The notes under the pieces were generated by a model that was not told the DNA's origin, ran no database searches, and saw only the letters and a list, made by a program, of their open reading frames with translations. This document shows, one piece after another, positions 24,199-35,700 of a stretch of 64,000 bases of DNA. The first letter of the stretch is position 1, and the number at the start of each line of letters is the position of its first letter. The DNA lies in NCBI RefSeq assembly GCF_910594005.1, contig NC_057827.1, forward strand, positions 4,650,001-4,714,000, in the 5' to 3' direction. Made by a program: the position numbers and the translations under genes. The DNA comes from Cervus elaphus (taxonomy: Eukaryota > Chordata > Mammalia > Artiodactyla > Cervidae).

Positions 24199-25392
24199 TC
24201 ATCTCAAGTTGGTTTTTTGTCCACAGAGATCTTCCGTTTTGCTACAGTGACCTCCGCATCCCTCTAGCCTTGAAACAGTGTTCTTGGGGTTTCTCTGGAG
24301 TGCCATCAAGGAAATCAGGCCTCCTTTCATGTGTGATTTACAACACGGAATTGCTCTGCACACAGTGCAGGGGAATCGGGCCTCATCTCGCGGCGAGGGG
24401 GAAATCTCATGGTTTTTCTCGAGTTGCGGCGGGAACCTGGGGTATATTCTCGAGTTACTACGGGGATGGCTCTTCCACCCACGTGTTTGCTCAGCGACGT
24501 CAGGACTCCTGCCTAGTTGCGAGGGACAACTCGGGGTTCTCCTCGAGGCTTGGCAGGGCAATTGGAACGCCTCTCCAGCTGAGGCGGGAGACCAAGGGTT
24601 CCTTTCCACGTGCCACAGGAATCCTGGGACTCCTATCAAGTTTCACGAGGAGTCAGGCATCGTCTCCTTTGGAGGCACTGATCTCCGTGTACCACTGGAG
24701 TTTTCAAAGGATGTGAGGCCTCCGGTCGCCATGAGGTGGGCGACTACGTTTTTCTCTGTGGTCTCCACAGGGGATTCAGACATCCTTTCGTCTTGGGAGA
24801 TGCAAGACGATCCTGCATTCAAGTCACTGCAGGGATATCCGGCCTTATTTCGAGTCAGGGCATCGCGGTGTCCATTCCACTTGAGGCCGCAAACTCAGGG
24901 TCCCTCTGACATACCTAGAGTTGAGAGAAGCATCCTCTTGAGGTGCTTGTGGTAAGGTCGTATTCCTCTGGAATCGAATCCAGGGACTAACCTCTCATCT
25001 CGAGTTGATTTTTGGTCCACGGAGCTCTTTTGTGTTGCTACAGTGACCTCAGGATCCCTCTAGCCTTGGAACAGTGTTCTTGGGGTTTCTCTGGAGTGCC
25101 ATCAAGAAAATCAAGGCTCCTTCCCTGTGTGATGTGCAAGACGGAATTGCTCTGCACGCAGTGCAGGGGAATCGGGCCTCATCTCGCCGTGAGGGGGAAG
25201 TCTCATGGTTTTTCTCGAGTTGCGGTGGGAACCTGTGGTATATTCTCGAGTTACCACGGTGATTGCCCTTCCACACACGTGTTTCTTCAGCGATGTCAGG
25301 ACTCCTGCATAGTTGCGAGGGACAACTCGGGATTCTCCTCGAGGCTTGGCAGGGCAATTGGGACGCCTCTCCAGCTGAGGCGGGAGACCAAG
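24199..25392 (+). repeat. Extra P unit and truncated R' unit ending domain B
   Basis: After copy 2 the array inserts a P-type unit (31; caggcctcctttc, gtgtttgctcagcg, actcggggttctc) before the next R' unit (32, phase point 25074), so the R'-to-R' distance becomes six units (4774 bp) instead of five. Unit 32 is R'-type (gccttggaacag, aacctgtggtatattc) only until about 25392. Its second half then carries domain-C variants. The P unit is closely matched by unit 52 at an offset of 16709 bp. Confidence 0.82.
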
Positions 25393-26341
25393 TGTCCCTT
25401 TTCATGTGCCACAGGAATCCTGGGACTCCTATCAAGTTTCACGAGGAGTCAGGCATCGTCTCCTTTGGAGGCACTGATCTCCGCGTACCTCTGGAGTTTT
25501 CAAAGGATGTGAGGCCTCCGATCGTGATGAGGTGGGGAACTATGTCTTTCTCTGTGGTCTCCACAGGGGATTCAGACATCCTTTCGTCTTGGGAGATGCA
25601 AGACGAGCCTGCATTGAAGTCACTGCAGGGATGTCCGGCATTATTTCGAGTCAGGGCATCGCAGTGTCCATTCCACATGAGCCTGCAAACTCAGGGTCCC
25701 TCTCACATACCTAGAGCTGAGAGAAGCCTCCTCTTGAGGTGCTTGTGGTAAGGTGGTATACCTCTGGAGTCGAAGCCAGGGACTAACCTCTCACCTCGAG
25801 TTGATTTTTGGTCCACGGAGCTCTTTAGTGTTGCTACAGGGACCTCAGGATCCCGCTAGCCTTGAAACAGTTTTCTTGGGGTTTCTCTGGAGTGCCATCA
25901 AGGAAATAAAGGCTCCTTTCATGTGTGATGTGCAACACGGAATTGCTCTGCACGCAGTGCAGGGGAATCGGGCCTCATCTCGCGGCGAGGGGGAAGTCTC
26001 ATGGTTTTTCTCGAGTTGCGGCGGGACCTTGGGGTATATTCTCGAGTTTCGAAGGGGATGACCCTTCCACACACGTGTTTGTTCAGGGATGTTAGGACTC
26101 CTGCCTAGTTGCGAGGGACAACTCGGGATTCTCCTCGAGGCTTGGCAGGGCAATTGGGACGCCTCTCCAGCTGAGGCGGGAGATCAAGGGTTCCTTTCCA
26201 AATGCCACAGGAATCCTGAGACTTCTTTCAAGTTTCACGAGGAGTCAGGCATCGTCTCCTTTGGAGGCACTGACCTCCGTGTACCTCTGGAGTTTTCAAA
26301 GGATGTGAGGCTTCCGGTGGCGATCAGGTGGGGAACTAGTT
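25393..26341 (+). repeat. B/C junction within unit 32 and first domain-C unit (U2 type)
   Basis: From about 25393 the sequence has ccaagtgtccc and the tail module gcattgaagtcactgcaggg, gatgtccggcatta and catcgcagtgtcc. It is followed by the U-type front (ctctcacctcgag, ctctttagtgttgctacagg, acagttttcttgg, gaaataaagg). Unit 33 (25870) then has cagggatgttagg and a V-like tail (ccaaatgccac, gacttctttcaag, ccggtggcgatcagg). None of these variants occurs in domain B to the left, so this marks a sharp change of array family. Confidence 0.85.
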
Positions 26342-29300
26342 CTTTCTCTGTGGTCTCCACAGGGGATTCAGACATCCTTTCGTCTTGGGAGATGCAAGAC
26401 GAGCCTGAATTCAAGTCACTGCAGGGATATCCGGCCTTATTTCGAGTCAGGGCATCGCGGTGTCCATTCCACTTGAGGCCGCAAACTCAGGGTCCCTCTC
26501 ACATACCTAGAGCTGAGAGAAGCCTCCTCTTGACGTGCTTGTGGTAAGGTGGTATTCCTCTGGAGTCGAGGCCAGGGACTAACCTCTCAACTCGAGTTGA
26601 TTTTTAGTCCACGGAACTCTTTCGTGTTGCTACAGTGACCTCAGGATCCCTCTAGCCTTGAAACAGTGTTCTTGGGGTTTCTCTGGAGTGCCATCAAGGA
26701 AATCAAGGCTCCTTTCATGTGTGATGAGCAAGACGGAATTGCTCTGCACGCAGTGCAGGGGAATCGGGCCTCATTTCATGGCAAGGGGGAAGTCTCATGG
26801 TTTTTCTCGAGTTGCGGCGGGAACCTGGGGTATATTCTCGAGTTACGACGGGGATGGCCCTTCCACACACGTGTTTGTTCAGCGACGTCAGGACTCCTGC
26901 CTAGTTGCGAGGGACAACTTGGGATTGTCCTCGAGGCTTGGCAGGGCAATTGGGACGCCTCTCCATCTGAGGCTGGAGACCAAGTGTCCCTTTCCACGTG
27001 CCACAGGAATCCTGGGACTCCTATCAAGTTTCACGAGGAGCCAGGCATCGTCTCCTTTGGAGGCACTGATCTCCGCATACCTCTGGAGTTTTCAAAGGAT
27101 ATGAGGCCTTCGGTCGCGATGAGGTGGGGAACTAGGTCTTTCTCTGTGGTCTGCACAGGGGATGCAGACATCCTTTCGTCTTGGGAGATGCAAGACAAGC
27201 CTGCATTCAAGCCACTGCAGGGATAACCGGCCTTATTTCGAATCAGGGCATCGCGGTGTTCATTTCACTTGAGGGCGCAATCTCAGGGTCCCTCTCACAT
27301 ACCTAGAGCTGAGAGAAGCCTCCTCTTGAGGTGCTTGTGGTAAGGTGGTATTCCTCTGGAGTCGAAGCCAGGGACTAACCTCTCACCTCGAGTTGATTTT
27401 TGGTCCACGGAGCTCTTTAGTGTTGCTACAGGGACCTCAGGATCCCGCTAGCCTTGAAACAGTTTTCTTGGGGTTTCTCTGGAGTGCCATCAAGGAAATA
27501 AAGGCTCCTTTCATGTGTGATGTGCAACACGGAATTGCTCTGCACGCAGTGCAGGGGAATCGGGCCTCATCTCGCTGCGAGGGGGAAGTCTCATGGTTTT
27601 TCTTGAGTTGCGGCGGAAATCTGGGGTATATTCTCGAGTTACGACAGGAATGGCTCTTCCAACCACGTGTTTGTTCAGCCACGTCAGGACTCCTGCCTAG
27701 TTCCGACGGACAACTCGGGATTCTCCTCGAGGCTTGGCAGGGCAATTGGGACGCCTCTCCAGCTGAGGCGGGAGACCAAGGGTCCCTTTCCACGTGCCAC
27801 AGGAATCCTGGGACTCCTATCAAGTTTCACGAGGAGTCAGGCATCGTCTCCTTTGGAGGCACTGATCTCCGCGTACCTCTGGAGTTTTCAAAGGATGTGA
27901 GGCATCCGGTCGCGATGAGGTGGGGAACTAGTTCTTTCTCTGTGGTCTCCACAGGGGATTCAGACATCCTTTCGTCTTGGGAGATGCAAGATGAGCCTGC
28001 ATTCAAGTCACTGCAGGGATATCCGGCCTTATTTTGAGTCAGGGCATCGTGGTGTCCATTCCACTTGAGGCCGCAAACTCAGGGTCCCTCTCACATACCT
28101 AGATCTGAGAGGAGCCTCCTCTTGAGGTGCTTGTGGTAAGGTGGTATACCTCTGGAGTAGAAGCCAGGGTCTAACCTCTCATCTTGAGTTGATTCTTGGT
28201 CCACGGAGCTGTTTCGTGCTGCTACAGTGACCTCAGGATCCCTCTAGCCTTGAAACAGTGTTCCTGGGGTTTCTCTGGCGTGCCATCAAGGAAATCAAGG
28301 CTCCTTTCATGTGTGATGTGCAACACGGAATTGTTCTGCACGCAGTGCAGGGGAATCGGGCCTCATCTCGCGGCGAGGGGCAAGTCTCATGGTTTTTCTC
28401 GAATTGCGGCGGGAACTTGGGGTATATTCTCGAGTTACGACGGGGATGGCCCTTCCACACACGTGTTTGTTCAGGGATGTTAGGACTCCTGCCTAGTTGC
28501 GAGGGACAACTCGGGATTCTCCTCGAGGCTTGGCAGGGCAATTGGGACGCCTCTCCAGCTGAGGCGGGAGATCAAGGGTCCCTTTCCAAATGCCACAGTA
28601 ATCCTGAGACTTCTTTCAAGTTTCACGAGGAGTCAGGCATCGTCTCCTTTGGAGGCACTGATCTCCGCGTACCTCTGGAGTTTTCAAAGGATGTGAGGCT
28701 TCCGGTGGCGATCAGGTGGGGAACTAGTTCTTTCTCTGTGGTCTCCACAGGGGATTCAGACATCCTTTCGTCTTGGGAGATGCAAGAGTAACCAGCATTC
28801 TAGTCACTGTAGGGATATCCGGCCTTACTTCGAGTCAGGGCATCGTGGTGTCCATTCCACTTGAGGCCGCAAACTCAGGGTCCCTCTCACTTACCTAGAG
28901 CTGAGAGAAGCCTCCTCTTGAGGTGCTTGTGGTAAGGTGGTATTCCTCTGGAGTCGAAGCCAGGGACGAACCTCTCATCTCGAGTTGATTTTTGGTCCAC
29001 GGAGCTCTTTCGTGTTGCTACAGGGACCTCAGGATCCCTCTAGCCTTGAAACAGTGTTCTTGGGGTTTCTCTGGAGTGCCATCAAGGAAATCAAGGCTCC
29101 TTTCATGTGTGATGTGCAACACGGAATTGCTCTGCACGCAGTGCATGGGAATCGGGCCTCATCTCGCGGCGAGGGGAAAGTCTCATGGTTTTTCTCGAGT
29201 TGCGGCGGGAACCTGGGGTATATTTTCGAAGTACGACGGGGATGGCCCTTCCACCCACGTGTTTCTTCAGCGACGTCAGGACTCCTGCCTAGTTGCGAGG

Positions 29301-29848
29301 GACAACTCGGGATTCTCCTCGAGGCTTGGCAGGGCAATTGGGACGCCTCTCCATCTGAGGCGGGAGACCAAGGGTCCCTTTCCACGTGCCACAGGAATCC
29401 TGGGACTCCTATCAAGATTCCCGAGGAGTCAGGCATCGTCTCCTTTGGAGGCACTGATCTCCGCGTACCTCTGGAGTTTTCAAAGGATGTGAGGCCTTCG
29501 GTCGCGATGAGGTGGGGAACTAGGTCTTTCTCTGTGGTCTACACAGGGGATGCAGACATCCTTTCGTCTTAGGAGATGCAAGACAAGCCTGCATTCAAGC
29601 CACTGCAGGGATAACCGGCCTTATTTCGAACCAGGGCATCACGGTGTTCATTTCACTTGAGGGCGCAAACTCAGGGTCCCTCTCACATACCTAGAGCTAA
29701 GAGAAGCCTCCTCTTGAGGTGCTTGTGGTAAGGTGGTATTCCTCTGGAGTCGAAGCCAGGGACTAACCTCTCATCTCGAGTTGATTTTTGGTCCACGGTC
29801 TCTTTCGTGTTGCGACAGTGACCTCAGGATCCCTTTAGCCTTGAAACA
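26342..29848 (+). repeat. Four-unit block O-U1-V-W, copy 1 of a 19097-bp-offset duplication
   Basis: Units 34-37 (26666, 27462, 28258, 29054) match units 58-61 unit for unit with a constant offset of 19097 bp. O has gtcgaggccag, ctcaactcgag, catttcatggcaagg and ccatctgaggctgg. U1 has tttttcttgagttgcgg, ggaaatctgggg and ccaaccacgtg. V has gtgctgctacag, ctggcgtgcc and cagggatgttagg. W has gctacagggacc, gaggggaaagtc and gtttcttcagcg. The match starts near 26342, just before the shared gcctgaattcaag, and ends near 29480, where unit 37 takes an O-like tail (gtctacacagg, gatgcagac). 29481-29848 is that tail plus the X-type front, whose 1-bp loss is ccacggtctctttcg. Confidence 0.87.
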
Positions 29849-32235
29849 GTGTTCTTGGGGTTTCTCTGGAGTGCCATCAAGGAAAGCAAGGCTCCTTTCC
29901 TGTGTGATGTGCAACACGGAATTGCTCTGCACGCAGTGCAGGGGAATCGGGCCTCATCTCGTGGCGAGGGGGAAGTCTCATGGTTTTTCTCGAGATGCGG
30001 CGGCAACCTGGGGTATATGCTCGAGTTACGACGGGGATGCCCCTTCCACACACGTGTTTGTTTAGCGACGTCAGGACTCCTGCCTAGTAGCGAGGGAGAA
30101 CTCGGGATTCTCCTGGGGGCTTGGCAGGGCATTGGGACGCCTCTCCAGCTGAGGCGGGAGACCAAGGGTCCCTTTGCACGTGCCACAGGAATCCTGGGAC
30201 TCCTATCAAGTTTCACGAGGAGTCAGGCATCGTCTCCTTTGGAGGCACTGATCTCCGCATACCTCTGGAGTTTTCAAAGGATGTGAGGCATCCGGTCGCG
30301 ATGAGGTGGGTAACTAGGTCTTTCTCTGTGGTCTCCACAGGGGATTCAGACATCCTTTCGTCTTAGGAGATGCAAGACGAGCCTGCATTCAAGTCACTGC
30401 GGGGAAATCCGGCCTGATTTCGAGTCAGGGCATTGCGGTGTCCATTCCACTTGAGGCCGCAAACTCAGGGTCCCTCTCACATACCTAGAGCTGAGAGAAG
30501 CCTCCTCTTGAGTTGCTTGTGGTAAGGTGGTATTCCTCTGGAGTCGAAGCCAGGGACGAACCTCTCTTCTCGAGTTGATTTTTGGTTCACAGAATTCTTT
30601 CGTGTTGCTACAGTGACCTCAGGATCCCTCTATCCTTTAAACAGTGTTCTTGGGGTTTCTCTGGATTGCCATCAAGGAAATCAAGGCTCCTTTCATGTGT
30701 GATGTGAAACACGGAATTGCTCTGCACGCAGTGCAGGGGAATCGGGCCTCATCTCGCGGCGAGGGGGAAGTCTCATGGTTTTTCTCGAGTTGCGGCGGGA
30801 ACCTGGGGTATATTCTCGAGTTACGACGGGGATGGCCCTTCCACACACGTGTTTGTTCAGCGACGTCAGGACTCTTGCCTAGTTGCGAGGGACAACTCGG
30901 GATTCTCCTCGAGGCTTGGCAGGGCAATTGGGACGCCTCTCCAGCTGAGGCAGGAGACCAAGGGTCCCTTTCCATGTGCCACAGGAATCCTGGGACTCCT
31001 ATCAAGTTTCACGAGGAGTCAGGCATCGTCTCCTTTGGAGGCACTGATCTCCGCGTACCTCTGGAGTTTTCAAAGGATGTGAGGCTTCCGGTCGCGATCA
31101 GGTGGGAAACTAGTTCTTTCTCTGTGGTCTCCACAGGGGATTCAGCCATCCTTTCGTCTTGGGAGATGCAAGACGAGCCTGCATTCAAGTCACTGCAGGG
31201 ATATTCGGCCTTACTTCGAGTCAGGGCATCGCGGTGTCCATTCCACATGAGGCCGCAAACTCAGGGTCCCTCTCACATACCTGGATCTGAGAGGAGCCTC
31301 CTCTTGAGGTGCTTGTGGTAAGGTGGTATTCCTCTGGAGTCGAAGCCAGGGACTAACCTCTCATCTCGAGTTGATTTTTGGCCCACGGAGCTCTATAATG
31401 TTGCTACAGTGACATCAGGATTCCTCTAGCCTTGAAACAGTGTTCTTGGGGTTTCTCTGGATTGCCATCAAGGAAATCAAGGCTCCTTTCATGTGTGTTG
31501 TGCAACATGGAATTGCTCTGCACGCAGTGCAGGGGAATCGGGCTTCATCTCGCGGCGAGGGGGAAGTCTCATGGTTTTTCTCGAGTTGCGGCGGGAACCT
31601 GGGGTATATTCTCGAGTTACGACGGGGATGGCCCTTCCACACACGTGTTTGTTCATCGACGTCAGGACTCCTGCCTAGATGCGAGGGACAACTCGGGATT
31701 CTCCTCGAGGCTTGGCAGGGCAATTGGGACGCCTCTCCAGCTGACGCGGGAGACCAAGTCTACCTATCCATGTGCCACAGGAATTCTGGGACTCCTATCA
31801 AGTTTCCCGAGGAGTCAGGCATCGTCTCCTTTGGAGGCACTGATCTCCGCGTACCTCTGGAGTTTTCAAAGGATGTGAGGCATCCGGTCGCAATGAGGTG
31901 GGGAAATAGTTCTTTCTCGGTGGTCTCCACAGGGGATTCAGACATCCTTTCGTCTTGGGAGATGCAAGACGAGCCTGCATTCAAGTCACTGCAGGGATAT
32001 CCGGCCTTATTTCGAGTCAGGGCATCGCGGTGTCCATTCCACTTGAGGCCGCAAACTCAGGGTCCCTCTCACATACCTAGAGCTGAGAGAAGCCTCCTCT
32101 TGAGGTGCTTGTGGTAAGGTGGTATACCTCTGGAGTCGAAGCCAGGGACTAACCTCTCATCTAGAGTTGATTCTTGGTCCACGAAGCTCTTTTGTGTTGC
32201 TACAGTGACCTCAGGATCCCTCTAGCCTTGAAACA
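29849..32235 (+). repeat. Three-unit higher-order repeat X-Y-Z, copy 1 (2387 bp)
   Basis: Units 38 (X), 39 (Y) and 40 (Z) recur immediately as 41-43 with a shift of 2387 bp (795+796+796). X has ggaaagcaaggctcc, cggcaacctggggtatatgc, ctagtagcgagggagaac and a lost A in gggcattggg. Y has ggttcacagaattc, ctatcctttaaacag and gatgtgaaacacgg. Z has ggcccacggagctctataatg, gtgttgtgcaacatgg, ctgacgcggg and gtctacc. The tails of Y and Z differ between copies, so the repeat is clean only over the fronts and bodies. Confidence 0.87.
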
Positions 32236-34111
32236 GTGTTCTTGGGGTTTCTCTGGAGTGCCATCAAGGAAAGCAAGGCTCCTTTCCTGTGTGATGTGCC
32301 ACACGGAATTGCTCTGCACGCAGTGCAGGGGAATCGGGCCTCATCTCGCGGCCATGGGGAAGTCTCATGGTTTTTCTCGAGTTGCGGCGGCAACCTGGGG
32401 TATATGCTCGAGTTACGACGGGGATGCCCCTTCCACACACGTGTTTGTTCAGCGACGTCAGGACTCCTGCCTAGTAGCGAGGGAGAACTCGGGATTCTCC
32501 TGGGGGCTTGGCAGGGCTTTGGGACGCCTCTCCAGCTGAGGCGGGAGACCAAGGGTCCCTTTGCACGTACCACAGGAATCCTGGGACTCCTATCAAGTTT
32601 CACGAGGAGTCAGGCATCGTCTCCTTTGGAGGCACTGATCTCCGCGTACCTCTGGAGTTTTCAAAGGATGTGAGGCCTCTAGTCGCGATGAGGTGGGGAA
32701 CTAGGTCTTTCTCTGTGGTCTCCACAGGGGATTCAGACATCCTTTCGTCTTGGGAGATGCAAGCCGAGCCTGCATTCAAGTCACTGCGGGCAAATCCGGC
32801 CTGATTTCGAGTCAGGGCATTGCGGTGTCCATTCCACTTGAGGCCACAAACTCACGGTCCCTCTCACATACCTAGAGCTGAGAGAAGCCTCCTCTTGAGT
32901 TGCTTGTGGTAAGGTGGTATTCCTCTGGAGTCGAAGCCAGGGACGAACCTCTCTTCTCGAGTTGATTTTTGGTTCACAGAATTCTTTCGTGTTGCTACAG
33001 TGACCTCAGGATCCCTCTATCCTTTAAACAGTGTTCTTGGGGTTTCTCTGGATTGCCATCAAGGAAATCAAGGCTCCTTTCATGTGTGATGTGAAACACG
33101 GAATTGCTCTGCACGCAGTGCAGGGGAATCGGGCCTCATCTCGCGGCGAGGGGGAAGTCTCATGGTTTTTCTCGAGTTGCGGCGGGAACCTGGGGTATAT
33201 TCTCGAGTTACGACGGGGATGGCCCTTCAACACACGTGTTTGTTCAGCGACGTCAGGACTCTTGCCTAGTTGCGAGGGACAACTCGGGATTCTCCTCGAG
33301 GCTTGGCAGGGCAATTGGGACGCCTCTCCAGCTGAGGCAGGAGACCAAGGGTCCCTTTCCATGTGCCACAGGAATCCTGGGACTCCTATCAAGTTTCACG
33401 AGGAGTCAGGCATCGTCTCCTTTGGAGGCACTGATCTCCGCGTACCTCTGGAGTTTTCAAAGGATGTGAGGCATCCGGTCGCAATGAGGTGGGGAACTAG
33501 GTCTTTCTCAGTGGTCTCCACAGGGGATTCAGCCATCCTTTCGTCTTGGGAGATGCAAAACGAGCCTGCATTCAAGTCACTGCAGGGATATCCGGCCTTA
33601 TTTTGAGTCAGGGCATCGCGGTGTCCATTCCACTTGAGGCCGCAAACTCAGGGTCCCTCTCACATACCTGGATCTGAGAGGAGCCTCCTCTTGAGGTGCT
33701 TGTGGTAAGGTGGTATTGCTCTGGAGTCGAAGCCAGGGACTAACCTCTCATCTCGAGTTGATTTTTGGCCCACGGAGCTCTATAATGTTGCTACAGTGAC
33801 ATCAGGATTCCTCTAGCCTTGAAACAGTGTTCTTGGGGTTTCTCTGGATTGCCATCAAGGAAATCAAGGCTCCTTTCATGTGTGTTGTGCAACATGGAAT
33901 TGCTCTGCACGCAGTGCAGGGGAATCGGGCTTCATCTCGCGGCGAGGGGGAAGTCTCATGGTTTTTCTCGAGTTGCGGCGGGAACCTGGGGTATATTCTC
34001 GAGTTACGACGGGGATGGCCCTTCCACACACGTGTTTGTTCAGCGACGTCAGGACTCCTGCCTAGTTGCGAGGGACAACTCGGGATTCTCCTCGAGGCTT
34101 GGCAGGGCAAT
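32236..34111 (+). repeat. Three-unit higher-order repeat X-Y-Z, copy 2
   Basis: Units 41, 42 and 43 (32236, 33031, 33827) repeat X-Y-Z. The X unit here has a Q/S-type lead-in (catctagagttgattc, cttttgtgttgct) and gcggccatgggg, both shared with unit 68 rather than with unit 38. The Y unit has cccttcaacacacg, shared with unit 69. The segment from about 31000 to 34111 therefore has its closest relative at 52531-55595 (offset 21485 bp), not in the adjacent trimer. From about 34112 to 34622 the Z unit continues into a tail with gcattgaagtcactgc. Confidence 0.85.
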
Positions 34112-35700
34112 TGGGACGCCTCTCCAGCTGACGCGGGAAACCAAGTCTACCTTTCCATGTGCCACAGGAATTCTGGGACTCCTATCAAGTTTCACGAGGA
34201 GTCAGGCATCGTCTCCTTTGGAGGCACTGATCTCCGCATACCTCTGGAGTTTTCAAAGGATGTGAGGCCTCCGGTCGCGATGAGGTGGGAAACTAGGTCT
34301 TTCTCTGTGGTCTCCACAGGGGATTCAGACATCCTTTCGTCTTGGGAGATGCAAGACGAGCCTGCATTGAAGTCACTGCAGGGATGTCCGGCATTATTTC
34401 GAGTCAGGGCATCGCAGTGTCCATTCCACTTGAGCCTGCAAACTCAGGGTCCCTCTCACATACCTAGAGCTGAGAGAAGCCTCCTCTTGAGGTGCTTGTG
34501 GTAAGGTGGTAATCCTCTGGAATCGAAGCCAGGGACTAATCTCTCACCTCGAGTTGATTTTTGGTCCACGGAGCTCTTTAGTGTTGCTACAGGGACCTCA
34601 GCTTCCCGCTAGCCTTGAAACAGTTTTCTTGGGGTTTCTCTGGAGTGCCATCAAGGAAATAAAGGCTCCTTTCATGTGTGATGTGCAACACGGAATTGCT
34701 CTGCACGCAGTGCAGGGGAATCGGGCCTCATCTCGCGGCGAGGGGGAAGTCTCATGGTTTTTCTTGAGTTGCGGCGGAAATCTGGGGTATATTCTCGAGT
34801 TACGACAGGAATGGCTCTTCCAACCACGTGTTTGTTCAGCCACGTCATGACTCCTGCCTAGTTGCGAGGGACAACTCGGGATTCTCCTCGAGGCTTGGCA
34901 GGGCAATTGGGACGCCTCTCCATCTGAGGCGGGAGACCAAGGGTCCCTTTCCACGTGCCACAGGAATCCTGGGACTCCTATCAAGTTTCACGAGGAGTCA
35001 GGCATCGTCTCCTTTGGAGGCACTGATCTCCGCGTACCTGTGGAGTTTTCAAAGAATATGAGGCCTTCGGTCGCGATGAGGTGGGGAACTAGGTCTTTCT
35101 CTGTGGTCTGCACAGGGGATGCAGACATCCTTTCGTCTTGGGAGATGCAAGACAAGCCTGCATTCAAGTCACTGCAGGGATATCCGGCCTTATTTCGAAT
35201 CAGGGCATCGCGGTGTTCATTTCACTTGAGGGCGCAAACTCAGGTTCCCTCTCACATACCTAGAGCTGAGAGAAGCCTCCTCTTGAGGTGCTTGTGGTAA
35301 GGGGGTATTCCTCTGGAGTCGAAGCCAGGGACTAACCTCTCATCTCGAGTTGATTTTTGGTCCACGGTCTCTTTCGTGTTGCGACAGTGACCTCAGGATC
35401 CCTCTAACGTTGAAACAGTGTTCTTGGGGTTTCTCTGGAGTGCCATCAAGGAAAGCAAGGCTCCTTTCCTGTGTGATGTGCAACACGGAATTGCTCTGCA
35501 CGCAGTGCAGGGGAATCGGGCCTCATCTCGCGGCGATGGGGAAGTCTCATGGTTTTTCACGAGTTGCGGCGGCAACCTGGGGTATATTCTCGAGTTACGA
35601 CGGGGATGCCCCTTCCACACACGTGTTTGTTCAGCGACGTCAGGACTCCTGCCTAGTAGCGAGGGAGAACTCGGGATTCTCCTGGGGGCTTGGCAGGGTA
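34112..35700 (+). repeat. Two-monomer segment missing from the downstream copy
   Basis: This segment holds the end of unit 43, all of unit 44 (U1 front, O-like tail with caaagaatatgagg and gtctgcacagg) and the front of unit 45 (X type). Upstream of it the best downstream match lies at +21485 bp; after it the best match lies at +19895/19896 bp. The 1589-bp step equals two monomers. In the downstream array unit 70 fuses the front of a Z unit directly to the back of an X unit, so this stretch was either deleted there or inserted here. Confidence 0.78.

Larger units (their letters stand above)
3481..25392 (+). repeat. Domain B: array organised as five-monomer higher-order repeats (~3.98 kb)
   Basis: Units 5-31 and the front of unit 32 fall into recurring types whose diagnostic variants return every fifth unit. 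P has atcagggctcc, ggggatgactc and ggcaattggaacgcc. Q has cttttgtgttgct, catctttgatg and a ctagag in place of ctcgag. R has gttgcggtgggaacctgtgg and ttaccacggggattg. S has ttacctcgggg and cgcacgtgttggttc. T has ttcttctgtgttgtgc. Phase points are 3586, 4382, 5178, 5974, 6770, 7566, 8362, 9158, 9954, 10750, 11546, 12342, 13137, 13933, 14729, 15525, 16321, 17117, 17912, 18708, 19504, 20300, 21095, 21890, 22686, 23482, 24278 and 25074. The types are my labels. Confidence 0.9.
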
